This document shows positions 19,906-29,939 of a DNA stretch of 64,000 bases, piece after piece (the stretch's first letter is position 1; each line of letters begins with the position of its first letter). The notes below the pieces were generated by a model, which had not been told where the DNA came from, searched no databases, and saw only the letters and a list, made by a program, of their open reading frames with translations. Source of the stretch: Limnephilus marmoratus (taxonomy: Eukaryota > Arthropoda > Insecta > Trichoptera > Limnephilidae); the NCBI GenBank assembly GCA_917880885.1, contig OU862917.1:55441227-55505226 (forward strand), read 5' to 3'. Made by a program: the position numbers and the translations under genes.

Positions 19906-20618
19906 CACCAAATACAGAAACATTTACACAACATTTGGGCAAAAAAGCTTTTTATATTATGGCATTAAACTCTACAATAAAATACCACTCTCACTCAAAA
20001 ACCTCAACATTATAACATTTAAATTTCAAATAAAAAGCTGGATACTAAATAATATAGGGAGATCAGAAATAGAAAATATACTGATATCAAATACAGACTA
20101 AAACCAAATCTAGTAAACTGAATTATTAAAAACCACTATCTTATTTACTTTATGATTATTTAAAAAAAATACTACATGATATATGTTATGTCTAATTCAT
20201 ATTAATTTCTTATAATTAAATTATAATATGTAAATGAAATCCTCAGCACGGGAGATCCCACTGAGGATATCATTATCCCTACTGTTACTAAGAAATGAAG
20301 ACAATAAATCATTATTATCATTATCATTATCAACATTAAACCCCTACAACTAAAATAGAATCTGTTGAACCAACTAATTTGCCTGAGACAGAAACGACAG
20401 TAAATGCTGGCGGACTGATTGCGAGAACAAACTTGACAAACAATAAATTCACGATTTTCGATTTTTACAGATGGTCAACGTTTGGGCGGCTATTATGGGA
20501 CCTGGGAGTCGGCTGCGGCATCCAATCTATGGTCAGTCTAATAGACATAGTACCAAAATATGGAAGTGACCTAGCTTTTAATATATATCGGGGGAAAGAG
20601 TTAAATTCTTACCCATAA
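19738..20618 (+). pseudogene. Out-of-frame and LINE-split remainder of the mucin-like gene
   Basis: Beyond the premature stop the mucin repeat continues in another frame (KDTETNVPTEPSISMETNAM to about 19925), is interrupted by LINE-C copy 2, and resumes at about 20338 as PTTKIESVEPTNLPETETTV. A possible terminal exon follows after a TTTTTACAG acceptor at about 20470, but none of its three frames is recognisable. With a frameshift plus a retrotransposon in coding sequence, this allele cannot make the full repeat domain. An alternative is that the functional C-terminus was shortened to the stop at 19737. Confidence 0.65.
19926..20325 (+). mobile_element. LINE-C copy 2, 5'-truncated, inserted in mucin coding sequence
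   Basis: Starts ACACAACATTTGGGCAAAA, matches 11336-11676 and 12084-12160 closely and ends in a (CATTAT)n tail. The flanks AACATTTA and AACATTAA may be an imperfect target duplication. It encodes only the last ~60 residues of LINE ORF2 and its 3' UTR. Confidence 0.85.
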
Positions 20619-20769
20619 TTTGAGCAAAATGTAACTAATTAGAATCGGGCAATTAGGTCTTTTTTTATTGAGTTAGTTCATACTACATGAATATAAACTA
20701 ATAAGCACAATGTAACATTTCATTTGATAAAATTTAAATATTTTTACAGTAAGCATAACATTTCTTTTT
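20619..20769. other. Downstream flank of the mucin-like gene
   Basis: AT-rich with no visible features except short A/T runs; no clear polyadenylation site could be tied to the gene. Confidence 0.4.
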
Positions 20770-21395
20770 GAATACATTCATTCATTCTTCATTCTTCATA
20801 CATTCAGGCATTTCATTATACATCTTTAGTCCTCTGTACATTAGGCAGTTCTGTGATTTTGATTTCTTCATTTGTGGCAATCGAACTCTGTTTATATTTC
20901 TTGTTTCGTAATTATGAATGTATCTATTTAAAATAATTTCATCCTTAAAGTATTTTGGCATTTGGTTTTTCATAATTTTATGCACAAAAATTAACACATT
21001 AAATAGTAGTCTCTTTTTTATTGGAATCCAATTTAGCTCCTCTCTCATTTGATTAATTCTTGCGTATTTGCCTTTCCCCAGTATACATCTCATAGCTTTG
21101 TTTTGTATAACTTCTAGTTTGTTCAAATTTCCTTCATTGGCCAAATATAACATCGTAGAGCAGTAGTCCAAATGTGGAGCAACGATAGTTTTATAAATAA
21201 GCTCCGTAGTGTTTCTATTTAATTTACGTCTTAGTCTTCTAAGAAAATTTACCTTTTTTGATACCTTTTTTAGCACATATTCAGTTTGCTGTGAAAGTCA
21301 GTTTTGAGTCGAGTATTACACCCAGGTCTCTGATTTCATTTACTTTTCCAATTTTTTCACCATTAATTGTCAAATTTAACCCTGTCTAGGTCTAG
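20770..21395 (-). pseudogene. 5'-truncated LINE, RT thumb and C-terminus
   Basis: A 164-codon frame (21276..20782) encodes VSKKVNFLRRLRRKL, IVAPHLDYCSTMLY and LPQMKKSKSQNCLMYRGLKM, the thumb/C-terminal order of CR1/Jockey-group LINEs. A 1-nt shift near 21285 separates it from upstream EIRDLGVILDSKLTF (about 21345-21300). The 3' end has a (GAAT)n tail near 20790-20770. Similarity stops at about 21395. Confidence 0.75.
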
Positions 21396-21524
21396 GAAAG
21401 ACATGTCGATCACAGTACTCGTTTTTCTAGGAAGCTCGCATTTTTTGTCTCAGATTGATTTATATTTTTTTAGAAAAATGAAACAATTCAACTTTGTATA
21501 AACCACTTATATAATGCGTAAATC

Positions 21525-21560
21525 CGACCGGTTTCGGAACAAACGTTCCTTCTTCAGGGA
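21525..21560 (-). ncRNA. Hammerhead ribozyme core (type CUGAAGA...GAAA)
   Basis: The minus strand reads CTGAAGA, then a 5-bp stem with tetraloop (GGAAC GTTT GTTCC), then GAAAC. This matches the two conserved strands and helix II of the hammerhead core (CUGANGA and GAAA). It is followed by CCGGTCGG, which could form part of another helix. The cleavage-site strand was not positively located. Such cores occur in the terminal repeats of Penelope-like elements, but no Penelope coding sequence is adjacent here. Confidence 0.6.
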
Positions 21561-22461
21561 AAGCTTATACTAATTTGACATTTTCGAACAATGTTAGGGA
21601 TTATGGTAGGGGTGGAGCCGTTGCTATATATTTTTTAAACATTAACTTCACAGCCTTGAGGAAAATGATTTTCCTTAATGCCTGAGTCGATCCTTCCCTT
21701 CCTCAGGGAGGCTGTATGGAGGGTGATTAATAGTAAAGTTAATGTCGATCTATTTTTAATGTGGAGTTAATGTAAAAAATATGAGAGCTGCCTAGAAAAA
21801 AACCATTAAATGCAAAAAATTATGTTCCAGATTCTATTTTACTGTATATTATGTACCTACTTTATACTTTTTTGTTCGTCGTCCTGTAACATTTTTTTGT
21901 TGTTATTTAATGTACAAATACATATAAAATATACATTGTTATACAAAAATACAAATTTTGACGGTAAAAAAACTGTAAAATCGATGAAAGGCTTAATTAG
22001 AACTCGAAACATTTTTGCATTAACTATGATAACAACTCTAAAAACTAAAAAAAATATGATATTTCTATCGACAACACGTAGAACAAAGTAAATTCAATCT
22101 TTTAAATGAACCTGTGGTTCCATGACTGTTCAACACCGTGGGGAATCAGTAAGCCTTTAAGGGGTGATGTGTAGTCATTGAGGGAGATGAAAGAATGAAC
22201 GAACAAAATATATATATATATCTTTAACCTAACTTACGTAGCCTATTTAACCTAGTTTTTATCACTTTTCACGACATTTAAGTATATCGTCTTCTGAGGG
22301 TGTGTTGGTTCGCTACTATGTTAAGTTGTCCGGTCACTGACTGCAATCTATCTCATCTACTCTGGTTACCAAAATGTCAACTGTGTCTATGATATATTTA
22401 TGTATACTGAAAAAAATAATAATGTTTTTCTGAGTGTTCCCGTAGAAAGGTGTCGTAAGGC
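21561..22461. other. No gene; decayed LINE-B/SINE-B tail near 21640-21735
   Basis: A weak copy of the shared LINE-B/SINE-B tail (ATTAACTTCACAG, CCTTGAGGAAAATGATTTTCC, then CTGTATGGAGGGT) lies at 21640-21735. The 93-codon plus-strand frame at 21810-22091 is not recognisable. A (TA)n run lies at 22210-22222. Confidence 0.4.
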
Positions 22462-24880
22462 AACATTTTCTATTTTATTTTATTTATTTATTTATTAACG
22501 CCCTTTTTCGGGGCTTTTACATTACATATGAATAATAAGAAATACACAGCATTCATTGTACTTAACTGAACTGTCTCAGTAACAATATTTTATATTTGCT
22601 TAATCATAAATTGAAGATGTCCACTGACTTGGTATAAATGTTTTCCTCCATAAGTATTCTATGCAAAGAGGAATACATACGGTAGTTAGTCCCTGAATTT
22701 CTGCACTGAAATAAATCCTGAATTCTAATTTTACGGAGTGAAATCCGGAAGCTTATCAATTCTAGCGATACCGGACTATCAACTAAATCATTTAGAATTT
22801 TATATAGAAATACCAAGTCAGTGAAAATTCTTCTGTCTGACAATTTGAGCATATTCATATCATTTAAAATAGTGTTGTAGTTCAACATAATTGCTAGAAT
22901 ACCCATTTTAAAATTTAGAAAACGTAAGAATTTGTTTTGTATTCCTTCAACAGCTTGTACATGAATACTATAATGTGGATTCCAGACGGGAGAATTGTAC
23001 TAAAGTTAACTTCTAACGTAGGCAAAATATAACAGTTTAATATACTTCATATTGTTAAAATTTGTAGTTAGCGTAGTTATAAATCCCAACATTTTTAAGC
23101 CCTTATTAGAGATTTCTGTTATGCGGTTAACTAATGAAAGAGTTGATTGATAAGTGATGCCTAAGTCTTTAATTTGTGTTAATGTCTGAAGAGCATTGTT
23201 ATCAATGTCGTAATTAAATATCACTGGATTTTTAATTAACTATTTGATATTTAAGTAAAGTTTATTTTCATTACACCAAATTAACAATTTGTTGATATTT
23301 TATTGAAGAATGTTGCAATGGTAAATATTTAGAATAATTACAAAAAAATTGAGGTCATCAGCAAAAGGTAAGATGGATACATCGTAAAATATTTTTGTAA
23401 GATCATTTATAAACAAGATAAATAAGATAGGGCCTAGGTGTGAACCTTGAGGAATTGTTGCATAAATTTTTTCCGACAGGAAGGATTTTATTCTAAAAAT
23501 TTGTTGTCTTCCAGTAAGATAGCTTTTAAACCAGGCTAATATATTGCCACGTATACCAAGCTTTCCTAATTTCCAAATGAGAATTTTATAAGAAACTGTG
23601 TCAAAGGCCTTACTAAAATCAGTATGAACAGAGTTTACTTTTTTATTATTTAAAAGCATTCGTTATAAAATTTTCATAAATAATTAAGTTGGAACGAGCA
23701 CTTCCACCTGGCATAAATCCAAACTGGAGAGGTGATATTACAGGTTTTATTTGTGAAAATAGTTGGTCAAGTATTAGGCTTTCAAAGAGTTTCGGTATGG
23801 TGGATTGAATGCATATTGGCCTGTAATTACAAACATAATTTTTATCACCCTTTTTGAAAATTGGAGTCAAATAACTAATTTTCCACCTATCGGGAAAAAT
23901 CCCACTGGATAAAAATAGGTTAAAAAGTTTGGTTAATGGAAGAGCAATTACTTTGATACATTATTTGATTAATATTGTAGGGATATTATCCGTTCTCGCA
24001 GATTTGTGGATATCTAAGGATTTAACTTTAGTATTTACCTCAGAGATACATATGGTATGTGTGTGAAATATCAATATTGGATAAGGAGCATTATTCGAGT
24101 CTGTTGAATAAACACTTTTTAAAATTTTTGCAAACAAGTTAACAATACCATCGGTATTATTGCTACGGCTGCCATTTAGGTGCATAATGCTCGGCAAATC
24201 AGAATCATCTTTTTTAAGAGATTTCTAGTATTTCCAAAAATAACTCACATTATTTATTATGGAATTTTGAATTTCATTCATACAGTTACGGTAGCAGATC
24301 ATAGACATTTTTTTACATGAAATTCATTGCAATGAGAATATTTTTGAAATAATTTATATTCTTTATGTTTAAGTTTTTTGGTGATAAGTAGATTTATAAA
24401 TTCTTTGGAGTACCAATTTGGATACGTATTTGACTTACGTAGATTTCATGGCTGGAATAAACATGCTAATAGCTTTTTCCAAAACAGAATAAAATTTATT
24501 GGTAGCTGTGTTGATATCATCATATCGCACAGATGACCAATAAAAAGAGAGAAGACAATTTCAAATTTTCTCGTAATCAGGTTTGAAAAAAATTGGTAAC
24601 TGAAAGACAGTATGCAAGTATTAACATGCATATTAGAAATAATAAATTTCCAGAGGATGCTAAGCATCAATAGGCACCAGCGGTTCACTACATTCTTCAA
24701 TTACTAGTGACTCTAAGTTAGAAAAACATAAGTCTAGAGTACGATTATTTTCATTTGGTATAGTATTTGCCTAGGAATAACACCATGTCTAGAATAATGC
24801 GTTCAGACTCCCTAACATTACATCTCTGGAAAGTAAAGTGATTCTGATTATTTACGCCAACGAAAACCATATTTAAGTAA
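22462..24880 (-). pseudogene. Nearly full-domain but decayed CR1/Jockey-group LINE ORF2
   Basis: Read leftwards from 24880, pieces appear in family order. The end of the endonuclease comes first (RTLDLCFSN ... ECSEPLVPIDA.HP near 24760-24660). The linker follows (KNEIQNS, YFWKY near 24280-24230). RT fingers are at 23870-23646 (FKKGDKNYVCNYRPI, QFGFMPGGSA), and palm at 23659-23300 (TDFSKAFDTV, IPQGSHLGPILF, PFADD). Thumb segments lie at 23224-23006 and 22906-22604. The catalytic FADD is a common variant of YADD. At least five frame breaks are needed. The 3' UTR ends in (TAAA)n at 22475-22500. Because EN and RT are both represented, it is less truncated than most LINEs here. Confidence 0.8.
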
Positions 24881-25334
24881 AATCACTCCATCTAGTCTCT
24901 AGTACTCGTATCTCTTTTCGACGGAACCTTCTTGTTCATCATTCATTCATTTGTTTTCGCTCTCTTATAAAATTAACTTGTTTGACTTATGACGCTTTTC
25001 TATGCGATGTGTGATGAATGATTTTTTGTGGTTGTTTTATAAAATAATTATTTATTATCTTCTTATTACATTATAACATTATATTTTTTTTATTTTAACA
25101 TTAGGAGAAAATCTATAATTGGTTGGAATTTTAGTTTTGTAAATTGTAAAAATGTATTGGTAAAATGTAAAAAATGATAATATTTAAGTGTTTCTCAGAG
25201 ATTACTAAATAAATAAAATATAAAAATATTCTAATGTTATTTTATATAGTCAATTGAAGTCATTGCAATACCCCTGAAAACATTAGTGAAAAATATTATT
25301 GGTTTATTTTAACACATGTGTTTAAAATTCGTGT
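24881..25334. other. AT-rich gap without recognisable gene
   Basis: Contains AATAAATAAAATATAAAA near 25207-25225, possibly another retroposon tail; otherwise nothing. Confidence 0.45.
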
Positions 25335-25995
25335 ATCATCATCATAATATCACACTTGGCTCTACAACCCCTGATGGGTCTTGGCCTCCTCAAGAGTCTT
25401 CCTCCACTCATAAAGATTTTGTGCCAGCTCTCTCCAGTGTACAATCTCCAAGGTGGATATATTTGAGGACGTTTTCGCTCCATCTTAAACTTGGTCTTCC
25501 CAGGCTCCTTCGCCCTGTCGGTCTTGAGGGAGAGACGGACTCAGCGGTTCAGCAGGGACTTTGGCGCTTGATACTCCGTCATTCTCACCACATGACCCAG
25601 CCACCGAAGTCTTTCCAGCTTTATAAATTTTATGTCGTTTAGATCCTTATACAGAGTATATAGGTCATTATTATAACGTTTGCGATAAAAACCCATTTTC
25701 TGAAACCGGTCCGAAGATAAGCCTCAAAATTTTCCTTTCAAAAATATCCAGTGCTCGCTGATTCCTCTTAGTTAGTATTCAAGTCTCAGCTGCGTATGTG
25801 AGTACTGGTCTGATAAGTGTTTTGTACACTAATATCTTGGTGTTTCTGGACAGCAGTCTGGATTTTATTTAGTTTTATAGGCGGTAATAACAGCGATTTG
25901 CGTTCACTATGTGCTTCTGGATCTCCTCTGTGGTATTATTCTCGTTTGTTATCAGGAAGCCTAGGTAGGTGAATCTTGTTTCGTGTATACATAAC
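25335..25995 (-). pseudogene. RTE-like LINE, C-terminal third
   Basis: Minus strand: YLGFLITNENNTTEEIQKHI near 25965-25900, thumb fragments (VQNTYQTSTHIRS), then KLERLRWLGHVVRMTEYQAP near 25625-25560 and a basic GRP-like region. These are the thumb and C-terminal motifs of RTE-like endonuclease-RTs. There are several stops and shifts. The 3' end carries an (ATG)n tail at about 25336-25350. Confidence 0.7.
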
Positions 25996-26111
25996 GGAAA
26001 AAGAACTTGGGTTATTTGGCGGGACTACTAAAAAATATGAAAGCACTAATGCGCCATAATGATTATGAATTCATAATTATTCGGGATATAAGGAACACTA
26101 TTTTTTTCACA

Positions 26112-26480
26112 TTAGCTCCACACAGGAGGCCCTGAGGAAAATAATTCCCCTCGGGGCCTGTGAAAAGGAAAGAGAGGAATTTTTGGGAAGGAAAACGTAT
26201 AATGAGTGGGTAGGAATCTTGGGGTCAGTGAGTCCAGGAATACCGAACGTATGAATCCAACCCTCCCACTACGTTACAATGTTCTGCGGCGATGTTCTGC
26301 AGGAGAGATAAAAATATCTCTCTCAACCAAATCTCTCCCGATCCTGCCAGCCACGCAGTTGGTAGGTAGCCAAACCTCACCCCATGAACCCGGGTACCCC
26401 AGCTAAGTAACTTTTGGTTACCTGTTAAAAAGGTGTTGGTTATCCAATAAATGATTCCGGGGGCGGTGGTGTCTGTGATA
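26112..26480 (-). repeat. SINE-B copy
   Basis: The tail palindrome lies at about 26127-26158 (GGCCCTGAGG...CCTCGGGGCC). The body runs through CTCTCTCAACC and CACCCCATGAACCCGGGTA to the head ATTCCGGGGGCGG near 26455-26468. It lacks part of the segment between tail and body. Confidence 0.8.
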
Positions 26481-26689
26481 GATCGCTCTGCACCAACAGA
26501 TTGTCTGCACCAATTAATTCACCACACAATGATAACACCTTCAAAAGGTCAGCCATCACTAGTCATACTAAATTTAAAATGAAAACAAAACTTTAAAAAA
26601 TTGTTTTCGAATATAAAAATTTTAAATATATGAATTTAAAAAAAAAACAGTATGTTTACATTTTATCTGTGAACAACAGAAGTGACGAC

Positions 26690-26815
26690 GGTAAGGTCCA
26701 TTAATCACGTGATGTTTTTTAGCAACTTTTAACCCCCCCCCCCCCGTGGTCAATGTGGTGAGGTTTTGGACCAACCCCCCCCCCCCCCTCCCCCCCTCCT
26801 CCCTTTCCCCCTCCC
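26690..26815. repeat. Degenerate MITE-like sequence with poly-C tracts
   Basis: GTCCATTAATCACGTGATG, AGCAACTTTTAACCCCCCCC and long C runs parallel the MITEs at 14439-14593 and 62657-62823 (ACGTGA ... TTTTAACCCCC). Clear inverted ends and TA duplication are not visible here. Confidence 0.4.
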
Positions 26816-27184
26816 TGAATTATATAAAACAATAATATAATTAGAATTATATAGAACAACAAAACGAAAATAATAATATCTGTATAAATGGTCATTGTCA
26901 ATACCCCAAAAAATTAAGTTTAGCAACTATATTTTGTGGTTAAATGTCATGCTGAAGCGAAAACGAATAGAATGCCTTATGATGCACAAAGTGCCGTTAG
27001 ACCCGGCTGTACACTTTATACACTACTTTGGGTACTATATACACTAAATCTTAGTCCAGACGCAAGACTCTAGAACAGAACTCGACTCAAATCGTTTGGT
27101 GAGCCAAACAAAATTAACTGAGCTTTAGTTAACTAACACTAGCATTAATTAACACTAACACTAGCTTGAATTAACACTAGCATT
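26816..27184. other. No gene
   Basis: AT-rich. Short tandem words of the AACACTAGC type lie at 27130-27185. Confidence 0.4.
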
Positions 27185-27397
27185 TCAACATTTGCTGAAA
27201 TGCTGACCGTTAGATCCGTCCATGAATGCAGGCAAATGGCAGATATTGCCGTTAATTTTTACCGGTAATTTGGTGTCCGAAAATGCTATTATTGTGAAAC
27301 CGCGACCTTCAATTCTAGAAGGAATAAACTTACTATATATGTGCCTATGGAAGTCCTTTGCACTTACCCACCACTTATCAAATCGGTTCAGTTGCAT
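27185..27397 (-). CDS. Hypothetical 70-residue frame, possible exon
   Basis: Open frame with non-repetitive composition (FDKWWVSAKDFHRHIYSKF, IEGRGFTIIAF, NGNICHLPAF). It does not match any mobile-element motif I know. A GTAAGT sits inside it at about 27360 (minus), so the true exon could be shorter. Whether this is coding is unproven; it is listed only because its composition differs from the AT-rich chance frames nearby. Confidence 0.2.
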   Translation of the reverse strand: MQLNRFDKWWVSAKDFHRHIYSKFIPSRIEGRGFTIIAFSDTKLPVKINGNICHLPAFMDGSNGQHFSKC

Positions 27398-27494
27398 TCG
27401 ATCTTCCGAGAAGTGTGCGGGATCAACTAAATTCCTGGTGCAGCCATGCGCCTGGCACTTTTAAAGCATTGAACCAAAATAGCACCGAGAGTCC

Positions 27495-27582
27495 TAGGTC
27501 TAATAACAAGATAGTTCTAATTTCACAAAACACATAGGTCTAATAACAAGACTATTATTATTCTAATTTCACAAAACAAATT
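27495..27582. repeat. Tandem duplication, two ~43-bp units
   Basis: The unit TAGGTCTAATAACAAGA ... TTCTAATTTCACAAAACA occurs twice; the second has an extra TATTAT. Confidence 0.8.
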
Positions 27583-28079
27583 TACAAGAGGATTTTTTTT
27601 CCTTCTTTGTATGAATATCAAAATCAAAATCCGAAATATAGAAAGCTTAAAACTTCATTTTGTGTCGCAAAAAATCTCCAATTGGGCCGCAGGTTGAGCA
27701 TGCCCGCTCTAGACAATCAAGTATCGCGTGAGTGAAAAAACTTGTCAGATTACAGATTTATTTAGAAATATTCCCGCTTGATATTCAATTTAAAATTTCC
27801 CTCCTTACTAATGAAGTTTTCTTATATTATTTTTTTATTAGTTTTTGTATACGTACACATGTATCATAATCATGAATTACACATGCAACATTGATTAAAA
27901 AACTGTAAAAACACATATATGTATACAATATATAACCTTTACGACAGTGAAATTACTCGTGTGTAAAGGCAGAACATAAGAGAAGTTTATTAAAAATAAA
28001 AATTAAAAAATTATAACACAAATATATACGTGCATAGATAAAAAATAATAATATTTATATATATAAAATAAAAAATAAA
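27583..28079. other. No gene; possible hAT terminus near 27680-27712
   Basis: On the minus strand CTAGAGCGGGCATGCTCAAC CTGCGGCCC resembles a hAT terminal sequence. No partner end was found. The rest is AT-rich with (ATA)n near 28040-28080. Confidence 0.3.
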
Positions 28080-29170
28080 TTTAAAAAAAGAAACTGTCAA
28101 TTAAGTATTTTTAATCTATTGCCAATACGACTCTTGGTAGCCAAACTATTTAAGATATTGTGTAGTCTATTTTTGAGTTTATTATAGTCAGGTTCCAACT
28201 TCCAACCTCAGTTCCATTGCCAATTGATAAAACCACATCACTCCATTGTATGTGTAGAAGTGTTGTGCAAAACTGGTATGCATTAATGGCGTACTTAAGC
28301 GACCCACTGTGTTTTGCCTATTGCTCTCTACGCGTGCCATGGCGTGGTGCGACTTCTTAAAAGAGTCTTTGTGTATTTGAAGCGGCGTATTTTTTATATA
28401 TGTATTTTTTAGAGGTGGGACTTGAGAGTTTGGAAAAAGTTGAGAGGTTGAATAATCTGATGGTTTCCTAGTAATAATTTTGATTCTTCGAGTAATTTAT
28501 ACATACATTTTTTAGTAGATATATTTCAAAAGTTTTTGGCAACTCGTATTAAACCGAGCATTTTCATTGGTTTGTTGACTATCCTTAAATCATTTATTTC
28601 ATTGACTGAAAAGAGTTAAGAAACGTTAGGTGAGTATCTATGATATATGATTGGGTTTGTAAAATCTTATAGTTTGACTTTTACTTAAATTGAGTCAAAA
28701 TTTATTGATGATATGCCAGTCGTACAAGTTTTTCAAATAATTATGTTAACAAATACCTTATTCTTATAATTTTATAAATATATTCTTATAAATATATTAA
28801 ATAAAATTGGGCAAAGGTGTGATCCTTGTGGGACACTAACCAATAAAGTGATATTATAGGGCAAATTTGATTTTAACTGTAAATTTACTGTTTTTAAGAT
28901 AGCTAATTATCCATTTAAGAAGATTCCCCTTGATTCCTATTTTTTTCAGTTTCGTTATCAGAATGGAGTGTGTGGCACTTTATCAATTCTACTAAATTTT
29001 ACTAAAGTCTGTGTACATTGAATCAACACGATAGTTGACGGTGACTCGGATTTATGGTTGTGACAAATGCTTAAGATTAGTAAGAGTTGATCTGGCAGCG
29101 ATAAAACCATGTTGGCTATGTACAATTAATGGATTTAATTGTCCAATGCCAAAGACTTAAAAAGTTTAGG
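28080..29170 (-). pseudogene. Highly decayed CR1/Jockey-group LINE
   Basis: Palm-region motifs survive on the minus strand: HGFIAARSTLTNL near 29110-29070, MYTDFSK near 29020, KKIGIKGNLLKW near 28950-28910 and PTRITPLPNF near 28835-28805 (a corrupted PQGS-LGP block). The left part has only weak C-terminal resemblance (VVLSIGNGTEVGSWN near 28240-28190). There are many stops and shifts. Confidence 0.55.
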
Positions 29171-29200
29171 TATTGTTGAAAGTATTTTATTTTTTTTTTA

Positions 29201-29243
29201 CGTTAACTCCACGCAGGAGGCCCTGAGGAAAATAATTTCCCTT
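29201..29243 (-). repeat. LINE-B/SINE-B 3' tail only
   Basis: Poly-T, then GTTAACTCCACGCAGGAGG CCCTGAGGAAAATAATTTCC. This is a tail fragment truncated within the palindrome. Confidence 0.7.
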
Positions 29244-29254
29244 AACCATTATCG

Positions 29255-29536
29255 TTATTTGTTTTTGAGGTGTTATACCGTGTTGCGCTACCTCCTTCTT
29301 TAGCCAACGTTTCGGACAGCATTACAGTGTTCATCATGACAGTAAGTCATGGATAGATGTGTAATTTTTAGTGATGAAATGGACACATGGATAGATGTGT
29401 AATTGTTAGTGGTGAAATGTGTGCTTACGTACTTGCCATACCGTGTTGCCAGCTCCACTCTACTACGAGCTGGTATTACAGTATACTTCAAAATGATTGT
29501 AGATTTCAGTTGCCTCCGTAATCAGGCGTGCTTCAA
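29255..29536 (-). mobile_element. Penelope-like element terminal region, copy A
   Basis: Carries the block found in copies C and D: GTGTTGCGCTACCTCCTTC, GCCAACGTTTCGGACAGC and a run to CTGGTATTACAGTATACTTC. On the minus strand 29340-29302 has the hammerhead arrangement ...ATGATGA - helix II - GAAAC, but the first conserved C is changed and one stem pair is broken. After ACTTCAAAATG it jumps to sequence that in copy C lies ~110 bp further into the ORF (TTGCCTCCGTAATCAGGCGT), so there is an internal deletion. It ends at about 29536. Confidence 0.65.
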
Positions 29537-29828
29537 AAGGAACTGGTTCCAAAAAATCCTGTTCCTCGAATGCACTGTCATCCAGTGATCGCTAGTCACC
29601 GGTAAAAAAGTAACCGAGACAGGCAATGGCGTAGGAACTAGTTCCAAAAAGGCTGCTCCTCGAATCCACTGTCATCTAGTGATCGCTAGTCACCGGGACA
29701 AAGTAACTGAAATAGACAATGGCATATGTGGTATAAAGCCGCTTGATACAACTGAGTATTTCCGTCAATCTTTCCATATCCGGAGCGATACTGTAAGTTC
29801 ACTAAATCGTACTACTTATACTTGCCAG
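29537..29828 (+). repeat. ~95-bp direct duplication
   Basis: GGAACTGGTTCCAAAAAATC ... GCTAGTCACCGG ... GACAGGCAATGGCGTA (from about 29540) recurs from about 29635 with GGAACTAGTTCC. Each unit starts with a short palindrome. Not recognised as a known element. Confidence 0.65.
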
Positions 29829-29829
29829 A

Positions 29830-29900
29830 GGCACGTCCCCATGCGAGCTGCTGACATCTTTTGACGAATTCTTGAATTAGAAACCGAATTACAATGGTTA
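29830..29900 (+). repeat. Dispersed repeat, partner of 46597-46690
   Basis: GTCCCCATGCGAGCTGCT, ATCTTTTGACGAATTCTTGA and CCGAATTACAATGG match the reverse complement of 46597-46690, except for a 9-nt indel and a few bases. Frames differ between copies. Confidence 0.7.
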
Positions 29901-29939
29901 AAACGAATGCAGCCAATATAAAGGTATAAAACAAAATGG

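Noticed and set aside
18813..19942. Minus-strand frames of 80-115 codons across the mucin repeats
   Set aside because: They are shadows produced by the repetitive ACN/GTN composition of the plus-strand coding repeats.
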